A stretch of 64,000 bases of DNA, from assembly GCF_006171285.1 (NCBI RefSeq), contig NZ_CP040889.1, forward strand, positions 1,550,001 through 1,614,000, written 5' to 3'. The notes below the pieces were generated by a model. That model was not told the DNA's origin. It was given only the letters and a program-made list of their open reading frames with translations, and did no database searches. Made by a program: the position numbers and the translations under genes. The stretch comes from Leclercia adecarboxylata (GTDB lineage Bacteria; Pseudomonadota; Gammaproteobacteria; Enterobacterales; Enterobacteriaceae). Below, piece by piece: positions 44,408 through 58,558 of the stretch (the stretch's first letter is position 1; each line of letters opens with the position of its first letter).

Positions 44408-47400
44408 ATGGCTAACTTCTTTATTCAGCGCCCGATCTTTGCGTGGGTGCTTGCCATCATCCTGATGATGGCGGGCGGGCTGGCGATCCTGAAGCTGCCG
44501 GTGGCGCAGTATCCCACCATCGCGCCCCCTGCCGTGGCTATTTCGGCCACCTATCCCGGCGCGGATGCTCAGACGGTGCAGGACACGGTGACCCAGGTTA
44601 TCGAGCAGAACATGAACGGCATCGATAACCTGATGTACATGTCCTCCACCAGCGACTCTGCGGGCAGCGTGACCATCACCCTTACCTTCCAGTCCGGCAC
44701 CGACCCTGATATTGCCCAGGTGCAGGTGCAGAACAAATTGCAGCTGGCGATGCCCTTACTGCCGCAGGAAGTGCAGCAGCAAGGGATTGGCGTGGAGAAG
44801 TCGAGCAGCAGCTTCCTGCTGGTGGCCGGTTTTGTCTCGGACAATAAAAACCTGAGCCAGGACGATATCTCTGACTATGTGGCCTCTAACGTCAAGGATG
44901 CGATCAGCCGCACCTCCGGGGTGGGCGACGTTCAGCTGTTTGGCGCCCAGTATGCGATGCGTATCTGGCTGGATGCGAATAAGCTGAATGCCTACCAGCT
45001 GACGCCAGTAGACGTGATTAACCAGTTAAAAACCCAGAACAACCAGATTGCGGCCGGTCAGCTTGGCGGTACGCCGTCGGTGCCGGGCCAGCAGCTCAAC
45101 GCCTCGATCATCGCCCAGACGCGACTGAAAACCGCCGAAGAGTTCGGCAACATCACCCTGAAGGTCAACCAGGACGGGTCGATGGTGCATCTGAAAGATG
45201 TCGCCCGCATTGCGCCCGGCGGTGAAAACTACAACATGGTGACCAAAATCAATGGTCAGGCGGCGACCGGGCTTGGCATCAAGCTGGCTACCGGTGCCAA
45301 CGCGCTGGATACCGCCGCGGCGATCAAAACCAAGCTGGCGCAGCTGCAGACCTTCTTCCCGCAGGGGCTGAAGGTGGTCTATCCCTATGACACCACGCCG
45401 TTTGTGAAGATCTCCATTCATGAAGTGGTGAAGACGCTGTTTGAAGCCATCATTCTCGTTTTCCTCGTGATGTACCTGTTCCTGCAAAACCTGCGCGCCA
45501 CGCTGATCCCGACCATTGCCGTACCGGTGGTGCTGTTGGGTACTTTTGCGGTGCTGGCGGCGTTTGGCTTCTCAATAAACACCCTGACCATGTTTGGCAT
45601 GGTGCTGGCGATAGGCTTGCTGGTGGATGATGCCATCGTGGTGGTGGAGAACGTCGAGCGCGTCATGGTGGAAGAGAAGCTCCCGCCGAAAGAGGCGACG
45701 CAAAAATCGATGTCGCAAATTCAGGGGGCGCTGGTCGGTATCGCCATGGTGCTGTCGGCGGTATTTATCCCAATGGCCTTTTTCGGCGGTTCCACCGGGG
45801 CGATCTATCGCCAGTTCTCCCTGACCATCGTCTCGGCGATGGCGCTTTCGGTGCTGGTAGCGCTAATCCTGACGCCCGCCCTGTGTGCCACCCTGCTTAA
45901 AGCCCCCAGCGAGCATCATGAGAACAAAGGCGGCTTCTTCGGCTGGTTCAACGCCCTGTTCGACAAGAGTGTGGCGCATTACAGCAATAGCGTCAGCCAT
46001 ATTCTGCGCAAGACCGGTCGCTATCTGGTGGTCTATGTCCTGATTGTCGGCGGCATGGCGGTGCTGTTCCTGCGTCTGCCTACCTCGTTCCTGCCGGAAG
46101 AGGATCAGGGCGTGTTTATGACGATGGTGCAGCTCCCGGCGGGTGCCACCCAAACCCGCACCCAAAAGGTGCTGGATCAGGTTGAGCACTACTACCTCAA
46201 CAATGAGAAGGCCAACGTGGCGTCGGTCTTTACCGTTAACGGCTTTAGCTTCAGCGGCCAGGGCCAGAATGCCGGGGTGGCGTTTATCAGCCTTAAGCCA
46301 TGGGAGGAACGCCCGGGTGCCGAAAACAGCGTCGGTGCTATCGTCAGCCGGGCAACGCGGGCCTTCAGCCAGATTAAAGACGGGCTGGTCTTCCCGTTCA
46401 ACCTGCCCGCAATCATCGAACTGGGTACCGCAACGGGCTTCGATTTCGAACTGATTGACCAGGCCAACCTGGGACATAACCAGCTGACGCAGGCCCGAAA
46501 CCAACTGCTGGGCATGATTAAAGAGCATCCCGATATGCTGGTGCGCGTGCGACCCAATGGACTTGAGGATACCCCGCAGTTCAAGCTGGATATCGATCAG
46601 GAGAAAGCGCAGGCGCTGGGCGTCAGCGTGGCGGACATCAACCAGACCATCTCCACCGCGCTGGGTGGAACTTATGTGAACGACTACATTGACCGTGGCC
46701 GGGTGAAAAAGGTCTATGTCCAGGCGGATGCCCGCTTCAGAATGCTGCCGGAGGATATCAATCGCCTGTATGTTCGCAGCGCCAGTGGTCAAATGGTGCC
46801 GCTCTCCGCATTCAGCCAGTCGCACTGGATCTACGGCTCGCCGCGCCTGGAGCGTTATAACGGCTCCCCTTCGATGGAGATCCTCGGCGAAGCCGCACCT
46901 GGGAAGAGTACCGGTGAAGCCATGGTGCTAATGGAAAAACTGGCGGCGAAACTGCCGACCGGGATCGGCTATGACTGGACGGGCATGTCTTACCAGGAGC
47001 GGCTCTCCGGCAACCAGGCGCCTGCCCTGTATGCCATCTCGCTGGTGGTGGTGTTCCTCTGCCTGGCGGCGCTGTATGAGAGCTGGTCTATTCCGTTCTC
47101 GGTAATGCTGGTGGTGCCACTGGGGGTGGTGGGTGCTCTGCTGGCCGCTTCCCTGCGTGGGCTGAATAATGATGTCTATTTCCAGGTGGGGCTGCTCACC
47201 ACTATCGGCCTGTCGGCGAAGAACGCCATCCTGATTGTCGAGTTTGCCAAAGATCTGATGGAGAAGGAGGGCAAAAGCATTATTGAAGCCACGCTGGAGG
47301 CGTCACGTATGCGTCTTCGTCCCATCCTGATGACCTCGCTGGCGTTTATCCTTGGCGTATTGCCGCTGGTTATCAGCCACGGGGCGGGCAGCGGCGCGCA

Positions 47401-47521
47401 AAACGCCGTCGGTACCGGGGTGATGGGCGGCATGCTTTCGGCAACCCTGCTGGCGATATTCTTTGTGCCGGTCTTCTTTGTAGTGGTGCGAAGACGCTTT
47501 ACGCGTCATCATGAGCAGTAA
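44408..47521 (+). CDS. acrF: Multidrug efflux RND transporter permease AcrF
   Basis: 1037 aa inner-membrane RND pump, close to AcrB in length. Twelve transmembrane helices in two groups, with two large periplasmic porter loops (about 35-335 and 560-870). The proton-relay aspartates Asp407-Asp408 in [17 protein letters not shown] are intact. It exports dyes, detergents and antibiotics via AcrE and TolC. Followed by a UUCG-loop terminator. Confidence 0.97.
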   Translation: MANFFIQRPIFAWVLAIILMMAGGLAILKLPVAQYPTIAPPAVAISATYPGADAQTVQDTVTQVIEQNMNGIDNLMYMSSTSDSAGSVTITLTFQSGTDPDIAQVQVQNKLQLAMPLLPQEVQQQGIGVEKSSSSFLLVAGFVSDNKNLSQDDISDYVASNVKDAISRTSGVGDVQLFGAQYAMRIWLDANKLNAYQLTPVDVINQLKTQNNQIAAGQLGGTPSVPGQQLNASIIAQTRLKTAEEFGNITLKVNQDGSMVHLKDVARIAPGGENYNMVTKINGQAATGLGIKLATGANALDTAAAIKTKLAQLQTFFPQGLKVVYPYDTTPFVKISIHEVVKTLFEAIILVFLVMYLFLQNLRATLIPTIAVPVVLLGTFAVLAAFGFSINTLTMFGMVLAIGLLVDDAIVVVENVERVMVEEKLPPKEATQKSMSQIQGALVGIAMVLSAVFIPMAFFGGSTGAIYRQFSLTIVSAMALSVLVALILTPALCATLLKAPSEHHENKGGFFGWFNALFDKSVAHYSNSVSHILRKTGRYLVVYVLIVGGMAVLFLRLPTSFLPEEDQGVFMTMVQLPAGATQTRTQKVLDQVEHYYLNNEKANVASVFTVNGFSFSGQGQNAGVAFISLKPWEERPGAENSVGAIVSRATRAFSQIKDGLVFPFNLPAIIELGTATGFDFELIDQANLGHNQLTQARNQLLGMIKEHPDMLVRVRPNGLEDTPQFKLDIDQEKAQALGVSVADINQTISTALGGTYVNDYIDRGRVKKVYVQADARFRMLPEDINRLYVRSASGQMVPLSAFSQSHWIYGSPRLERYNGSPSMEILGEAAPGKSTGEAMVLMEKLAAKLPTGIGYDWTGMSYQERLSGNQAPALYAISLVVVFLCLAALYESWSIPFSVMLVVPLGVVGALLAASLRGLNNDVYFQVGLLTTIGLSAKNAILIVEFAKDLMEKEGKSIIEATLEASRMRLRPILMTSLAFILGVLPLVISHGAGSGAQNAVGTGVMGGMLSATLLAIFFVPVFFVVVRRRFTRHHEQ

Positions 47522-47526
47522 CAGAT

Positions 47527-47550
47527 AAAGGCGCTTCGGCGTCTTTTCTT
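47527..47550 (+). terminator. Terminator after acrF
   Basis: AAAGGCGC-TTCG-GCGTCTTT (8 bp with one G-U pair) and a short TCTT tract, 6 bp after the acrF stop. Confidence 0.78.
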
Positions 47551-47841
47551 ATGATAATAAACAGAGAGTTAGGCTTACCTATTTATTTAACTTATTAATT
47601 AGCGGCACAATGAATTGTTTGCTTATGGGTTTAAGAGTCTTCTTTTTAATCTTCCGCTCTCCCTAATCTCTCCATTTTTAACGCGTCAGGCTGGGTATTT
47701 CTCCATATTTTTTACAATCCAAATAATTTGAGATTATTCACTCTACATGGCGAATTTGCAGCGGTGGTAAAATAGCCACCAGCTTTGCAGAAGACGTTCC
47801 TGACTATATCGCAAAGTTAGATTTCATTTTGAGGTAACACC
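47551..47841. other. acrF-yhdV intergenic gap
   Basis: About 290 bp, AT-rich, without an ORF showing family resemblance. It must include the yhdV promoter; the only clear signal is a GAGGT ribosome-binding site (TTTTGAGGTAACACC) before the yhdV ATG. Nothing else recognisable. Confidence 0.5.
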
Positions 47842-48063
47842 ATGAAAAGATTCATTTCGGTTGCACTCCTTGCTGCGTTGCTTGCTGGTTGCGCGCATGA
47901 TTCTCCGTGCGTACCGGTATACGACGATCAGGGCAGACTGGTTCACACCAATACCTGTATGAAGGGCACCACGCAGGATAACTGGGAAACCGCCGGGGCG
48001 ATCGCAGGTGGCGCAGCGGCCATTGCAGGCCTGACACTGGGTATCATTGCCGTATCCAAGTAA
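47842..48063 (+). CDS. yhdV: Outer-membrane-type small lipoprotein YhdV
   Basis: 73 aa. Lipoprotein signal (residues 1-16: MKRFISVALLAALLAG-C) with the lipidated Cys17. The mature part has two further cysteines and a glycine/alanine-rich hydrophobic C-terminus (AGAIAGGAAAIAGLTLGIIAVSK) typical of glycine-zipper-like lipoproteins. Close to the E. coli YhdV protein in sequence. Function unknown. Stops at a strong terminator. Confidence 0.9.
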   Translation: MKRFISVALLAALLAGCAHDSPCVPVYDDQGRLVHTNTCMKGTTQDNWETAGAIAGGAAAIAGLTLGIIAVSK

Positions 48064-48070
48064 TCCAGAA

Positions 48071-48096
48071 AGCGCGGCTCCGGCCGCGCTTTTGCT
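48071..48096 (+). terminator. Terminator after yhdV
   Basis: AGCGCGGC-TCCG-GCCGCGCT followed by TTTTGCTTTT, 7 bp after the yhdV stop. Confidence 0.92.
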
Positions 48097-48438
48097 TTTC
48101 AAATTTAGGTTAATTAATAAATCTGAATCTGCTCACATCTTTTTCCCGCATTATTTTCTTTCGCTATTCACGCACTAAATCATCACGTCATTAATGTGTT
48201 TCATCATCCGACTTTTGCTCTGATTTGTGGCGCAGGTTGTAATTTCGCACCATTTCAGGGCGCTCGATTTAATTATCACTGTCTACACTCTGCTTTACGC
48301 GTTGCGTAATCAATTCTTACGTTAAATGCAAAAACTGGCATCACGTTTGCTTTATTAACGTCGGCCACAGCCACAGACAGGTTAAAGCGTTTATAAACGC
48401 CTCACTATAACGATAATTTTCGCCACACAGGATGCATT
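48097..48438 (+). promoter_or_regulatory. yhdW upstream region with sigma-54-type promoter
   Basis: TGGCATCACGTTTGCT (48336-48351) fits the sigma-54 consensus TGGCAC-N5-TTGCA: the GG (48337-48338) and GC (48349-48350) are exactly 10 bp apart. It lies 88 bp before the yhdW ATG. A weak NtrC-like half-site pair (GCACC...GGCGC, 48247-48263) lies about 80 bp upstream. In E. coli yhdWXYZ is an Ntr (nitrogen-starvation) operon, which supports the call. Confidence 0.78.
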
Positions 48439-49464
48439 ATGAAAAAGATGATGATGGCTAGCCTCGCCGCTGCAGGTGTGCTTATTGCGATTTCCGGCCA
48501 GGCTCAGGCGGGTGCGACTCTGGACGCGGTTAAGCAGAAAGGTTTTGTGCAGTGCGGGATCAGTGACGGCCTGCCAGGTTTCTCTTACGCAGACGCCAAC
48601 GGTAAGTTCTCCGGTATTGATGTCGACGTATGTCGCGGCGTTGCCGCTGCGGTATTTGGCGATGATACGAAGGTAAAATATACCCCGCTGACGGCTAAAG
48701 AGCGCTTTACCGCCCTGCAATCCGGCGAAGTGGATATGCTTTCACGTAATACTACCTGGACCTCATCACGTGATACCGGAATGGGCATGTCATTCACCGG
48801 CGTGACCTATTACGACGGCATTGGTTTCCTGACGCACAATAAAGCGGGCCTGAAAAGTGCGAAAGAGCTGGATGGTGCGACGGTTTGTATTCAGGCTGGC
48901 ACTGACACTGAACTGAACGTCGCCGATTATTTCAAAGCCAATAACATGAAATATACCCCGGTGACCTTCGACCGATCTGACGAATCCGCCAAAGCGCTGG
49001 AATCGGGTCGCTGCGATACTCTCGCGTCGGATCAGTCACAGCTGTACGCGCTGCGGATCAAGCTGAGCAATCCGGCGGAATGGATTGTGCTGCCAGAAGT
49101 GATCTCCAAAGAGCCGCTGGGCCCGGTGGTCCGCCGCGGTGATGATGAATGGAACTCGGTGGTTCGCTGGACGCTGTTCGCCATGCTCAATGCTGAAGAG
49201 ATGGGCGTTAACTCGAAGAACGTCGATGAGAAAGCCGCCAATCCGACCACGCCGGATATGGCCCATCTGCTGGGTAAAGAGGGTGACTACGGCAAGGATC
49301 TGAAGCTGGATAACAAGTGGGCGTACAACATCATTAAAAAAGTGGGTAACTACGCGGAAATCTTCGAGCGCAATGTGGGTTCTGAGAGCGCGCTGAAGAT
49401 CAGCCGTGGTCAGAACAACCTCTGGAACAATGGCGGCATTCAGTACGCACCGCCAGTACGCTAA
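48439..49464 (+). CDS. yhdW: Amino-acid ABC transporter substrate-binding protein YhdW
   Basis: 341 aa. Signal peptide residues 1-23 (ends AQA). The mature part is a family 3 (general amino-acid) periplasmic binding protein: KQKGFVQCGISDGLPGFSYADANG (about 29-55), then the hinge and second lobe with DRSDESAKALESGRCD. It captures amino acids for the YhdXYZ transporter. The cluster resembles the AapJQMP general amino-acid transporter. Confidence 0.94.
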   Translation: MKKMMMASLAAAGVLIAISGQAQAGATLDAVKQKGFVQCGISDGLPGFSYADANGKFSGIDVDVCRGVAAAVFGDDTKVKYTPLTAKERFTALQSGEVDMLSRNTTWTSSRDTGMGMSFTGVTYYDGIGFLTHNKAGLKSAKELDGATVCIQAGTDTELNVADYFKANNMKYTPVTFDRSDESAKALESGRCDTLASDQSQLYALRIKLSNPAEWIVLPEVISKEPLGPVVRRGDDEWNSVVRWTLFAMLNAEEMGVNSKNVDEKAANPTTPDMAHLLGKEGDYGKDLKLDNKWAYNIIKKVGNYAEIFERNVGSESALKISRGQNNLWNNGGIQYAPPVR

Positions 49465-49532
49465 GCATCTTGCTGTAACGGGCACTGCCAGCGCGGTGCC
49501 CAGTCCAGAGTCATGGTTACCCGAGGTTTTAT

Positions 49533-50714
49533 ATGTCCCATCGCCGCTCAGCCCTGAAAGGAGCCCTCTCCTTTTCTAATCCTGCGGTTCGCGCCTGGCT
49601 GTTTCAGATCCTCGCTGTTCTCGCTGTTCTGGCCGTCGCGATCTACCTGTTCCACAACACTGTTACCAACCTGAGCACACGCGGCATTACGTCGGGCTTT
49701 GCCTTTCTGGACCGAAGTGCAGGGTTTGGCATTGTTCAGCATCTTATTGATTACAGTGAAGGCGATACCTACGGCCGCGTATTCCTGGTTGGCCTGATGA
49801 ATACCCTGCTGGTCTCAGCGCTATGCATTGTGTTTGCTTCCCTGCTGGGCTTTTTCCTCGGGCTCGCGCGTCTCTCTGATAACTGGCTGCTGCGTAAGCT
49901 CTCCACACTTTATATTGAGACGTTCCGTAACATCCCGCCGCTGCTGCAGATCTTCTTCTGGTATTTCGCCGTACTGCGCAACCTGCCTGGCCCGCGTCAG
50001 GCAGTAGATGCTTTCGATCTGGCCTTTTTAAGCAACCGCGGCCTCTATATACCGGCGCCGCAAATTGCCGAAGGGGTGCTGGCATTGCTGGCCGCGCTGG
50101 CGTGCACGATCATGGTGTCGGTTGCGCTGTTTCGCTATAACCGCATGCATCAGATTAAAACCGGGCAGCTCCGGCGCACCTGGCCTGTCACACTGGCCTT
50201 GCTGGTGATCCTGCCATGGATTGCACATACGGTATTCGGCCCGGCGATACACTGGGATGTTCCGCAGCTGAAAGGATTTAACTTCCGCGGCGGCATGGTA
50301 TTGATCCCCGAGCTGGCCGCCCTGACGCTGGCGCTTTCGATCTATACCTCGGCCTTTATCGCAGAAATTATTCGCGCCGGTATTCAGGCCGTTCCGCATG
50401 GTCAGCATGAGGCCGCACGCTCGCTTGGGCTTCCGAACCCGGTCACTTTGCGCCAGGTCATCATTCCCCAGGCGCTGCGGGTGATCATTCCGCCGCTGAC
50501 CAGTCAGTATCTCAATATCGTGAAAAACTCGTCCCTCGCGGCTGCGATTGGCTATCCCGATATGGTCTCGCTGTTTGCCGGAACCGTTCTTAACCAGACC
50601 GGACAGGCCATCGAAACTATCGCCATTACGATGTCGGTTTACCTGATTATCAGCCTGACTATTTCACTGTTGATGAATATCTATAACCGTCGCATCGCTC
50701 TGGTTGAACGCTAA
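49533..50714 (+). CDS. yhdX: Amino-acid ABC transporter permease YhdX
   Basis: 393 aa inner-membrane permease of the AapQ type with an N-terminal cytoplasmic stretch and about eight hydrophobic helices. The EAA loop that contacts the ATPase is EAARSLGLPNPVTLRQVIIPQALR (about 291-314). It pairs with YhdY as the second permease. Starts 68 bp after yhdW and lies 6 bp before yhdY. Confidence 0.94.
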   Translation: MSHRRSALKGALSFSNPAVRAWLFQILAVLAVLAVAIYLFHNTVTNLSTRGITSGFAFLDRSAGFGIVQHLIDYSEGDTYGRVFLVGLMNTLLVSALCIVFASLLGFFLGLARLSDNWLLRKLSTLYIETFRNIPPLLQIFFWYFAVLRNLPGPRQAVDAFDLAFLSNRGLYIPAPQIAEGVLALLAALACTIMVSVALFRYNRMHQIKTGQLRRTWPVTLALLVILPWIAHTVFGPAIHWDVPQLKGFNFRGGMVLIPELAALTLALSIYTSAFIAEIIRAGIQAVPHGQHEAARSLGLPNPVTLRQVIIPQALRVIIPPLTSQYLNIVKNSSLAAAIGYPDMVSLFAGTVLNQTGQAIETIAITMSVYLIISLTISLLMNIYNRRIALVER

Positions 50715-50720
50715 GGAACC

Positions 50721-51827
50721 ATGATGACAAAAGCCGTCTTGTCTCACCCTGCGCGTCCGGCCACAACCGGCAACGGACGCGCCATTACATGGGCTCGTAA
50801 AAACCTGTTTTCCAGCTGGAGCAACAGCTTGCTGACTTTGCTGTGCTTCTGGCTGATGTGGGAACTCATCCCGCCGCTCATCAACTGGGCATTTTTGCAG
50901 GCTAACTGGGTCGGAACCACCCGCGCCGACTGCACGAAAGAGGGGGCCTGCTGGGTCTTTATTCACCAGCGCTTCGGCCAGTTTATGTATGGGCTCTACC
51001 CGCACGACCAGCGCTGGCGCATCAATCTCGCGCTGCTTGCCGGGTTACTCTCCATCATCCCCATGTTCTGGAAGCGGTTGCCGCATCGGGGACGCTACAT
51101 CGCCTGTTGGGCGGTGATCTATCCCCTGATCGTCTGGGGACTGTTATATGGCGGCATTCTGGGGCTGGATCGCGTTGAAACCCGCCAGTGGGGCGGCCTG
51201 ACGCTGACGTTAATTATCGCCTCGGTGGGGATTGCCGGCGCACTGCCGTTAGGGATTTTGCTGGCGCTGGGACGCCGGTCAACCATGCCGGTCGTGCGCG
51301 TCCTCTCGGTCATTTTCATCGAGTTCTGGCGCGGCGTTCCGCTTATCACCGTGCTGTTTATGTCTTCGGTGATGCTGCCGCTGTTTATGGCGGAAGGCAC
51401 CACTATCGACAAACTGATCCGTGCTTTGGTCGGCGTCATTCTGTTCCAGTCCGCCTATGTTGCCGAGGTCGTGCGCGGCGGGTTGCAGGCGCTGCCAAAG
51501 GGCCAGTATGAAGCCGCCGAATCGCTGGCGCTGGGTTACTGGAAAACGCAGGGACTGGTGATCCTGCCCCAGGCGCTGAAGCTGGTGATCCCGGGCCTGG
51601 TGAATACCATCATTGCGCTGTTCAAGGACACCAGTCTGGTGATCATCATCGGATTATTCGATCTTTTCAGTAGCGTGCAGCAGGCTACCGTCGACCCTGC
51701 CTGGCTGGGCATGTCGACAGAAGGCTATGTTTTTGCAGCACTTATCTACTGGATTTTCTGTTTTAGCATGTCGCGCTACAGCCAGCATCTGGAAAAGCGC
51801 TTTAACACCGGGCGTACACCGCACTGA
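50721..51827 (+). CDS. yhdY: Amino-acid ABC transporter permease YhdY
   Basis: 368 aa permease of the AapM type. ATG at 50721 is followed at once by a second ATG (50724); both sit after TAAGGAACC, so the exact start is uncertain by one codon. About seven helices; EAA loop [24 protein letters not shown]. Pairs with YhdX. Its end leads directly to yhdZ behind GAGGAACCT. Confidence 0.93.
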   Translation: MMTKAVLSHPARPATTGNGRAITWARKNLFSSWSNSLLTLLCFWLMWELIPPLINWAFLQANWVGTTRADCTKEGACWVFIHQRFGQFMYGLYPHDQRWRINLALLAGLLSIIPMFWKRLPHRGRYIACWAVIYPLIVWGLLYGGILGLDRVETRQWGGLTLTLIIASVGIAGALPLGILLALGRRSTMPVVRVLSVIFIEFWRGVPLITVLFMSSVMLPLFMAEGTTIDKLIRALVGVILFQSAYVAEVVRGGLQALPKGQYEAAESLALGYWKTQGLVILPQALKLVIPGLVNTIIALFKDTSLVIIIGLFDLFSSVQQATVDPAWLGMSTEGYVFAALIYWIFCFSMSRYSQHLEKRFNTGRTPH

Positions 51828-51834
51828 GGAACCT

Positions 51835-52593
51835 ATGAGCCAGATAACTATGACCCCCGCTGACGCGATGATTACGCTGGATAATGTGAATAAGTGGTAC
51901 GGGCAATTTCACGTTCTGAAAGACATTAACCTGAAGGTAAAACAAGGCGAGCGTATTGTCCTTTGTGGACCTTCAGGGTCGGGTAAATCAACAACTATTC
52001 GCTGTATCAACCATCTGGAAGAGCATCAGCAGGGACGGATTGTGGTGGATGGTATCGAGCTGAACGACGATATGCGCAACGTTGAGCGTGTCCGCCAGGA
52101 AGTGGGGATGGTGTTCCAGCATTTCAATTTATTCCCCCATCTGACCGTGCTGCAGAACTGTACCCTGGCGCCCATCTGGGTGCGTAAGATGCCGAAAAAG
52201 GAGGCTGAAGCACTCGCCATGCATTACCTGGAGCGGGTACGCATTGCAGAACATGCCCACAAGTTTCCGGGGCAGATTTCAGGTGGACAGCAGCAGCGCG
52301 TGGCCATCGCCCGCTCTCTGTGCATGAAACCTAAAATCATGCTGTTTGATGAACCCACCTCAGCGCTCGATCCTGAGATGGTTAAAGAGGTGCTGGATAC
52401 GATGATAGGGCTGGCGCAATCGGGAATGACCATGCTCTGCGTCACGCACGAGATGGGTTTCGCCAGAACCGTTGCAGACCGGGTGATCTTTATGGATCGC
52501 GGAGAGATTGTTGAGCAGGCCCCGCCGGAGGAGTTTTTCTCCAATCCAAAATCAGAACGTACGCGGGCATTTTTGTCGCAGGTTATTCACTAA
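51835..52593 (+). CDS. yhdZ: Amino-acid ABC transporter ATP-binding protein YhdZ
   Basis: 252 aa from ATG 51835 ([23 protein letters not shown]); the longer frame into yhdY is not used. Walker A is GPSGSGKS (about residues 44-51), the ABC signature is ISGGQQQR (about 146-153) and Walker B is [14 protein letters not shown] (about 166-179). It powers amino-acid import by YhdWXY. Last gene of the operon, before a bidirectional terminator. Confidence 0.96.
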   Translation: MSQITMTPADAMITLDNVNKWYGQFHVLKDINLKVKQGERIVLCGPSGSGKSTTIRCINHLEEHQQGRIVVDGIELNDDMRNVERVRQEVGMVFQHFNLFPHLTVLQNCTLAPIWVRKMPKKEAEALAMHYLERVRIAEHAHKFPGQISGGQQQRVAIARSLCMKPKIMLFDEPTSALDPEMVKEVLDTMIGLAQSGMTMLCVTHEMGFARTVADRVIFMDRGEIVEQAPPEEFFSNPKSERTRAFLSQVIH

Positions 52594-52653
52594 TGCTAGC
52601 CGGCCCGGTGGCGCATGCGTCCCGGGCTTTACGTTTTTAGGGCGCAGAAATGC

Positions 52654-52682
52654 AAAAAGGCCATCCTTTCGGATGGCCTTTT
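52654..52682. terminator. Bidirectional terminator between yhdZ and the rrn operon
   Basis: A5, GGCCATCC-TTTC-GGATGGCC, TTTT. It lies between convergent yhdZ and the 5S rRNA and can stop both transcripts. Confidence 0.92.
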
Positions 52683-52692
52683 CACTTAATTG

Positions 52693-52812
52693 ATGTCTGG
52701 CAGTTCCCTACTCTCGCATGGGGAGACCCCACACTACCATCGGCGCTACGGCGTTTCACTTCTGAGTTCGGCATGGGGTCAGGTGGGACCACCGCGCTAC
52801 AGCCGCCAGACA
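52693..52812 (-). rRNA. rrfF: 5S ribosomal RNA, distal copy
   Basis: 120 nt. On the minus strand it begins TGTCTGGCGGC and ends GCCAGACAT. Compared with the other 5S copy at 52942, the third base pair of helix I is U-A instead of C-G on both sides, a compensatory change that keeps the stem. It is the last gene of the operon, as rrfF is in E. coli rrnD. Confidence 0.96.
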
Positions 52813-52853
52813 AATTCTTTTACTTCTTGCCGAACTTTAACCTAAGTATAAAG

Positions 52854-52929
52854 TGGTGCTGATACCCAGAGTCGAACTGGGGACCTCACCCTTACCAAGG
52901 GTGCGCTCTACCAACTGAGCCATATCAGC
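52854..52929 (-). tRNA. thrV: tRNA-Thr (GGT)
   Basis: 76 nt including CCA. Anticodon GGT at 52894-52896; acceptor arms GCTGATA / TATCAGC pair and the T-loop GTTCGAC is normal. It lies between the two 5S genes, exactly as thrV in E. coli rrnD. Confidence 0.97.
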
Positions 52930-52941
52930 ACGCTAAATTTG

Positions 52942-53061
52942 ATGCCTGGCAGTTCCCTACTCTCGCATGGGGAGGCCCCACACTACCATCGGCGCTACGG
53001 CGTTTCACTTCTGAGTTCGGCATGGGGTCAGGTGGGACCACCGCGCTACAGCCGCCAGGCA
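52942..53061 (-). rRNA. rrfD: 5S ribosomal RNA, proximal copy
   Basis: 120 nt from TGCCTGGCGGC to GCCAGGCAT, complete. It lies 62 bp beyond the 23S 3' end and precedes tRNA-Thr. Loop sequence GGGGCCTCCCC differs at one position from the distal copy. Confidence 0.97.
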
Positions 53062-53123
53062 AATTCTGTAATCTGTATCAGCTGAAAATCGTCTCAAACC
53101 CACCGAAACAGCTTCGGCGTTGT

Positions 53124-56027
<2,904 letters not shown>

Positions 56028-56224
56028 TCACAACCCGAAGCTGTTTCACTTCGCGTTGTGAAAATTTGAGAGACTCGAACACACTTTCCATCTGTTCCTG
56101 TTACGGAGAACAGACACAGTGTGTCGTTTCAATTTTCAGCTTGATCCAGATTTTTAAAGAGCAAAACTTCGCAGCGCACCTTCGCAGGTACACTCTGAAG
56201 TTTTCATGTTGTCGCAGTAAAGGA

Positions 56225-56300
56225 TGGTGGAGCTATGCGGGATCGAACCGCAGACCTCCTGCGTGCAAGGCAGGCGCTCTCCCAGCTGAGCTATAGCCCC
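56225..56300 (-). tRNA. alaU: tRNA-Ala (TGC)
   Basis: 76 nt including CCA; 5' GGGGCTATAGCTCAG, anticodon TGC at 56265-56267, T-loop GTTCGATCC. It follows tRNA-Ile in the 16S-23S spacer. Confidence 0.98.
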
Positions 56301-56405
56301 ATCGTGGTCATCTCTGTACCGGTAATTTTTTCTGAGGCAAGGCGTGGTGACACGAAGCATACTGAAGTATGTGAGTGTCGCCGCAACGCAGCATCAGTAA
56401 AAATT
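56301..56405 (-). repeat. 105-nt stem-loop block between tRNA-Ile and tRNA-Ala
   Basis: E. coli has a much shorter spacer here. The block has an imperfect hairpin: CTGA (56332) pairs with TCAG (56397), GACAC (56349-56353) with GTGTC (56375-56379), and CATACT (56358-56363) with AGTATG (56366-56371). It resembles the ribosomal spacer loop (rsl) insert known from enterobacterial 16S-23S spacers; that identity is inferred from form and place. Confidence 0.6.
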
Positions 56406-56482
<77 letters not shown>

Positions 56483-56552
56483 GCAGAGATTTTTTACTGC
56501 TAATTTTCATCAGACAATCTGTGTGAGCACTGCAAAGGCAGGTTCTTTAAGG

Positions 56553-58086
<1,534 letters not shown>

Positions 58087-58558
58087 AAGTTTGATGCTCG
58101 TGAATTAAACTTCGTAATGAATTACGTATGTTCACTCAGAGACTTGGTATTCATTTATTGTCCGGAGACATTAAGAATCCATGTCACTTTGAGTGCCCAC
58201 ACAGATTGTCTGATAAATTGTTAAAGAGCAGTGCAACGCGGCTTTCGCTCACCGTTGCGAGGTGGCGTATATTACGCTTTCCTCTTTCAGAGTCAAGCGA
58301 TTATTTCACGCTTTTCTCCTCAACCGGCCCGGCTGTTTGTGTGAAGTGATTCACATCCGCCGTGTCGATGGAGGCGCATTATAGGGATCCCAGTTTTTAG
58401 CACAAGCATTTTTTCGATCTTTTATTCCGACTGTTCTTTTTTCGTTCTTTTCGCCGAAATCCCATCCGATATGCTCAAATAATGACGTAAATCCCCCTTG
58501 ATCAAGCCGAGTAATAGGATCAAAGTCTTCTGTAGAACGCACATCAGTCGAGGTTGAT
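58087..58558 (-). promoter_or_regulatory. rrnD promoters P1 and P2, leader and yrdA upstream region
   Basis: P1: -35 TTGTGC (58400-58405), 16-bp spacer, -10 TATAAT (58378-58383), then a GCGCC discriminator, and an A-rich UP element upstream (58408-58430). P2: -35 TTGACT (58291-58296), 16-bp spacer, -10 TAATAT (58269-58274). BoxA antitermination element TGCTCTTTAACA is at 58219-58230. The rest is the pre-16S leader. The yrdA promoter and the Fis sites of P1 must share the 58430-58558 stretch; I did not resolve them. Confidence 0.92.

Noticed and set aside
45863..46825. Open frame antisense to acrF (320 aa)
   Set aside because: Shadow of the RND pump; no domain and no ribosome-binding site.
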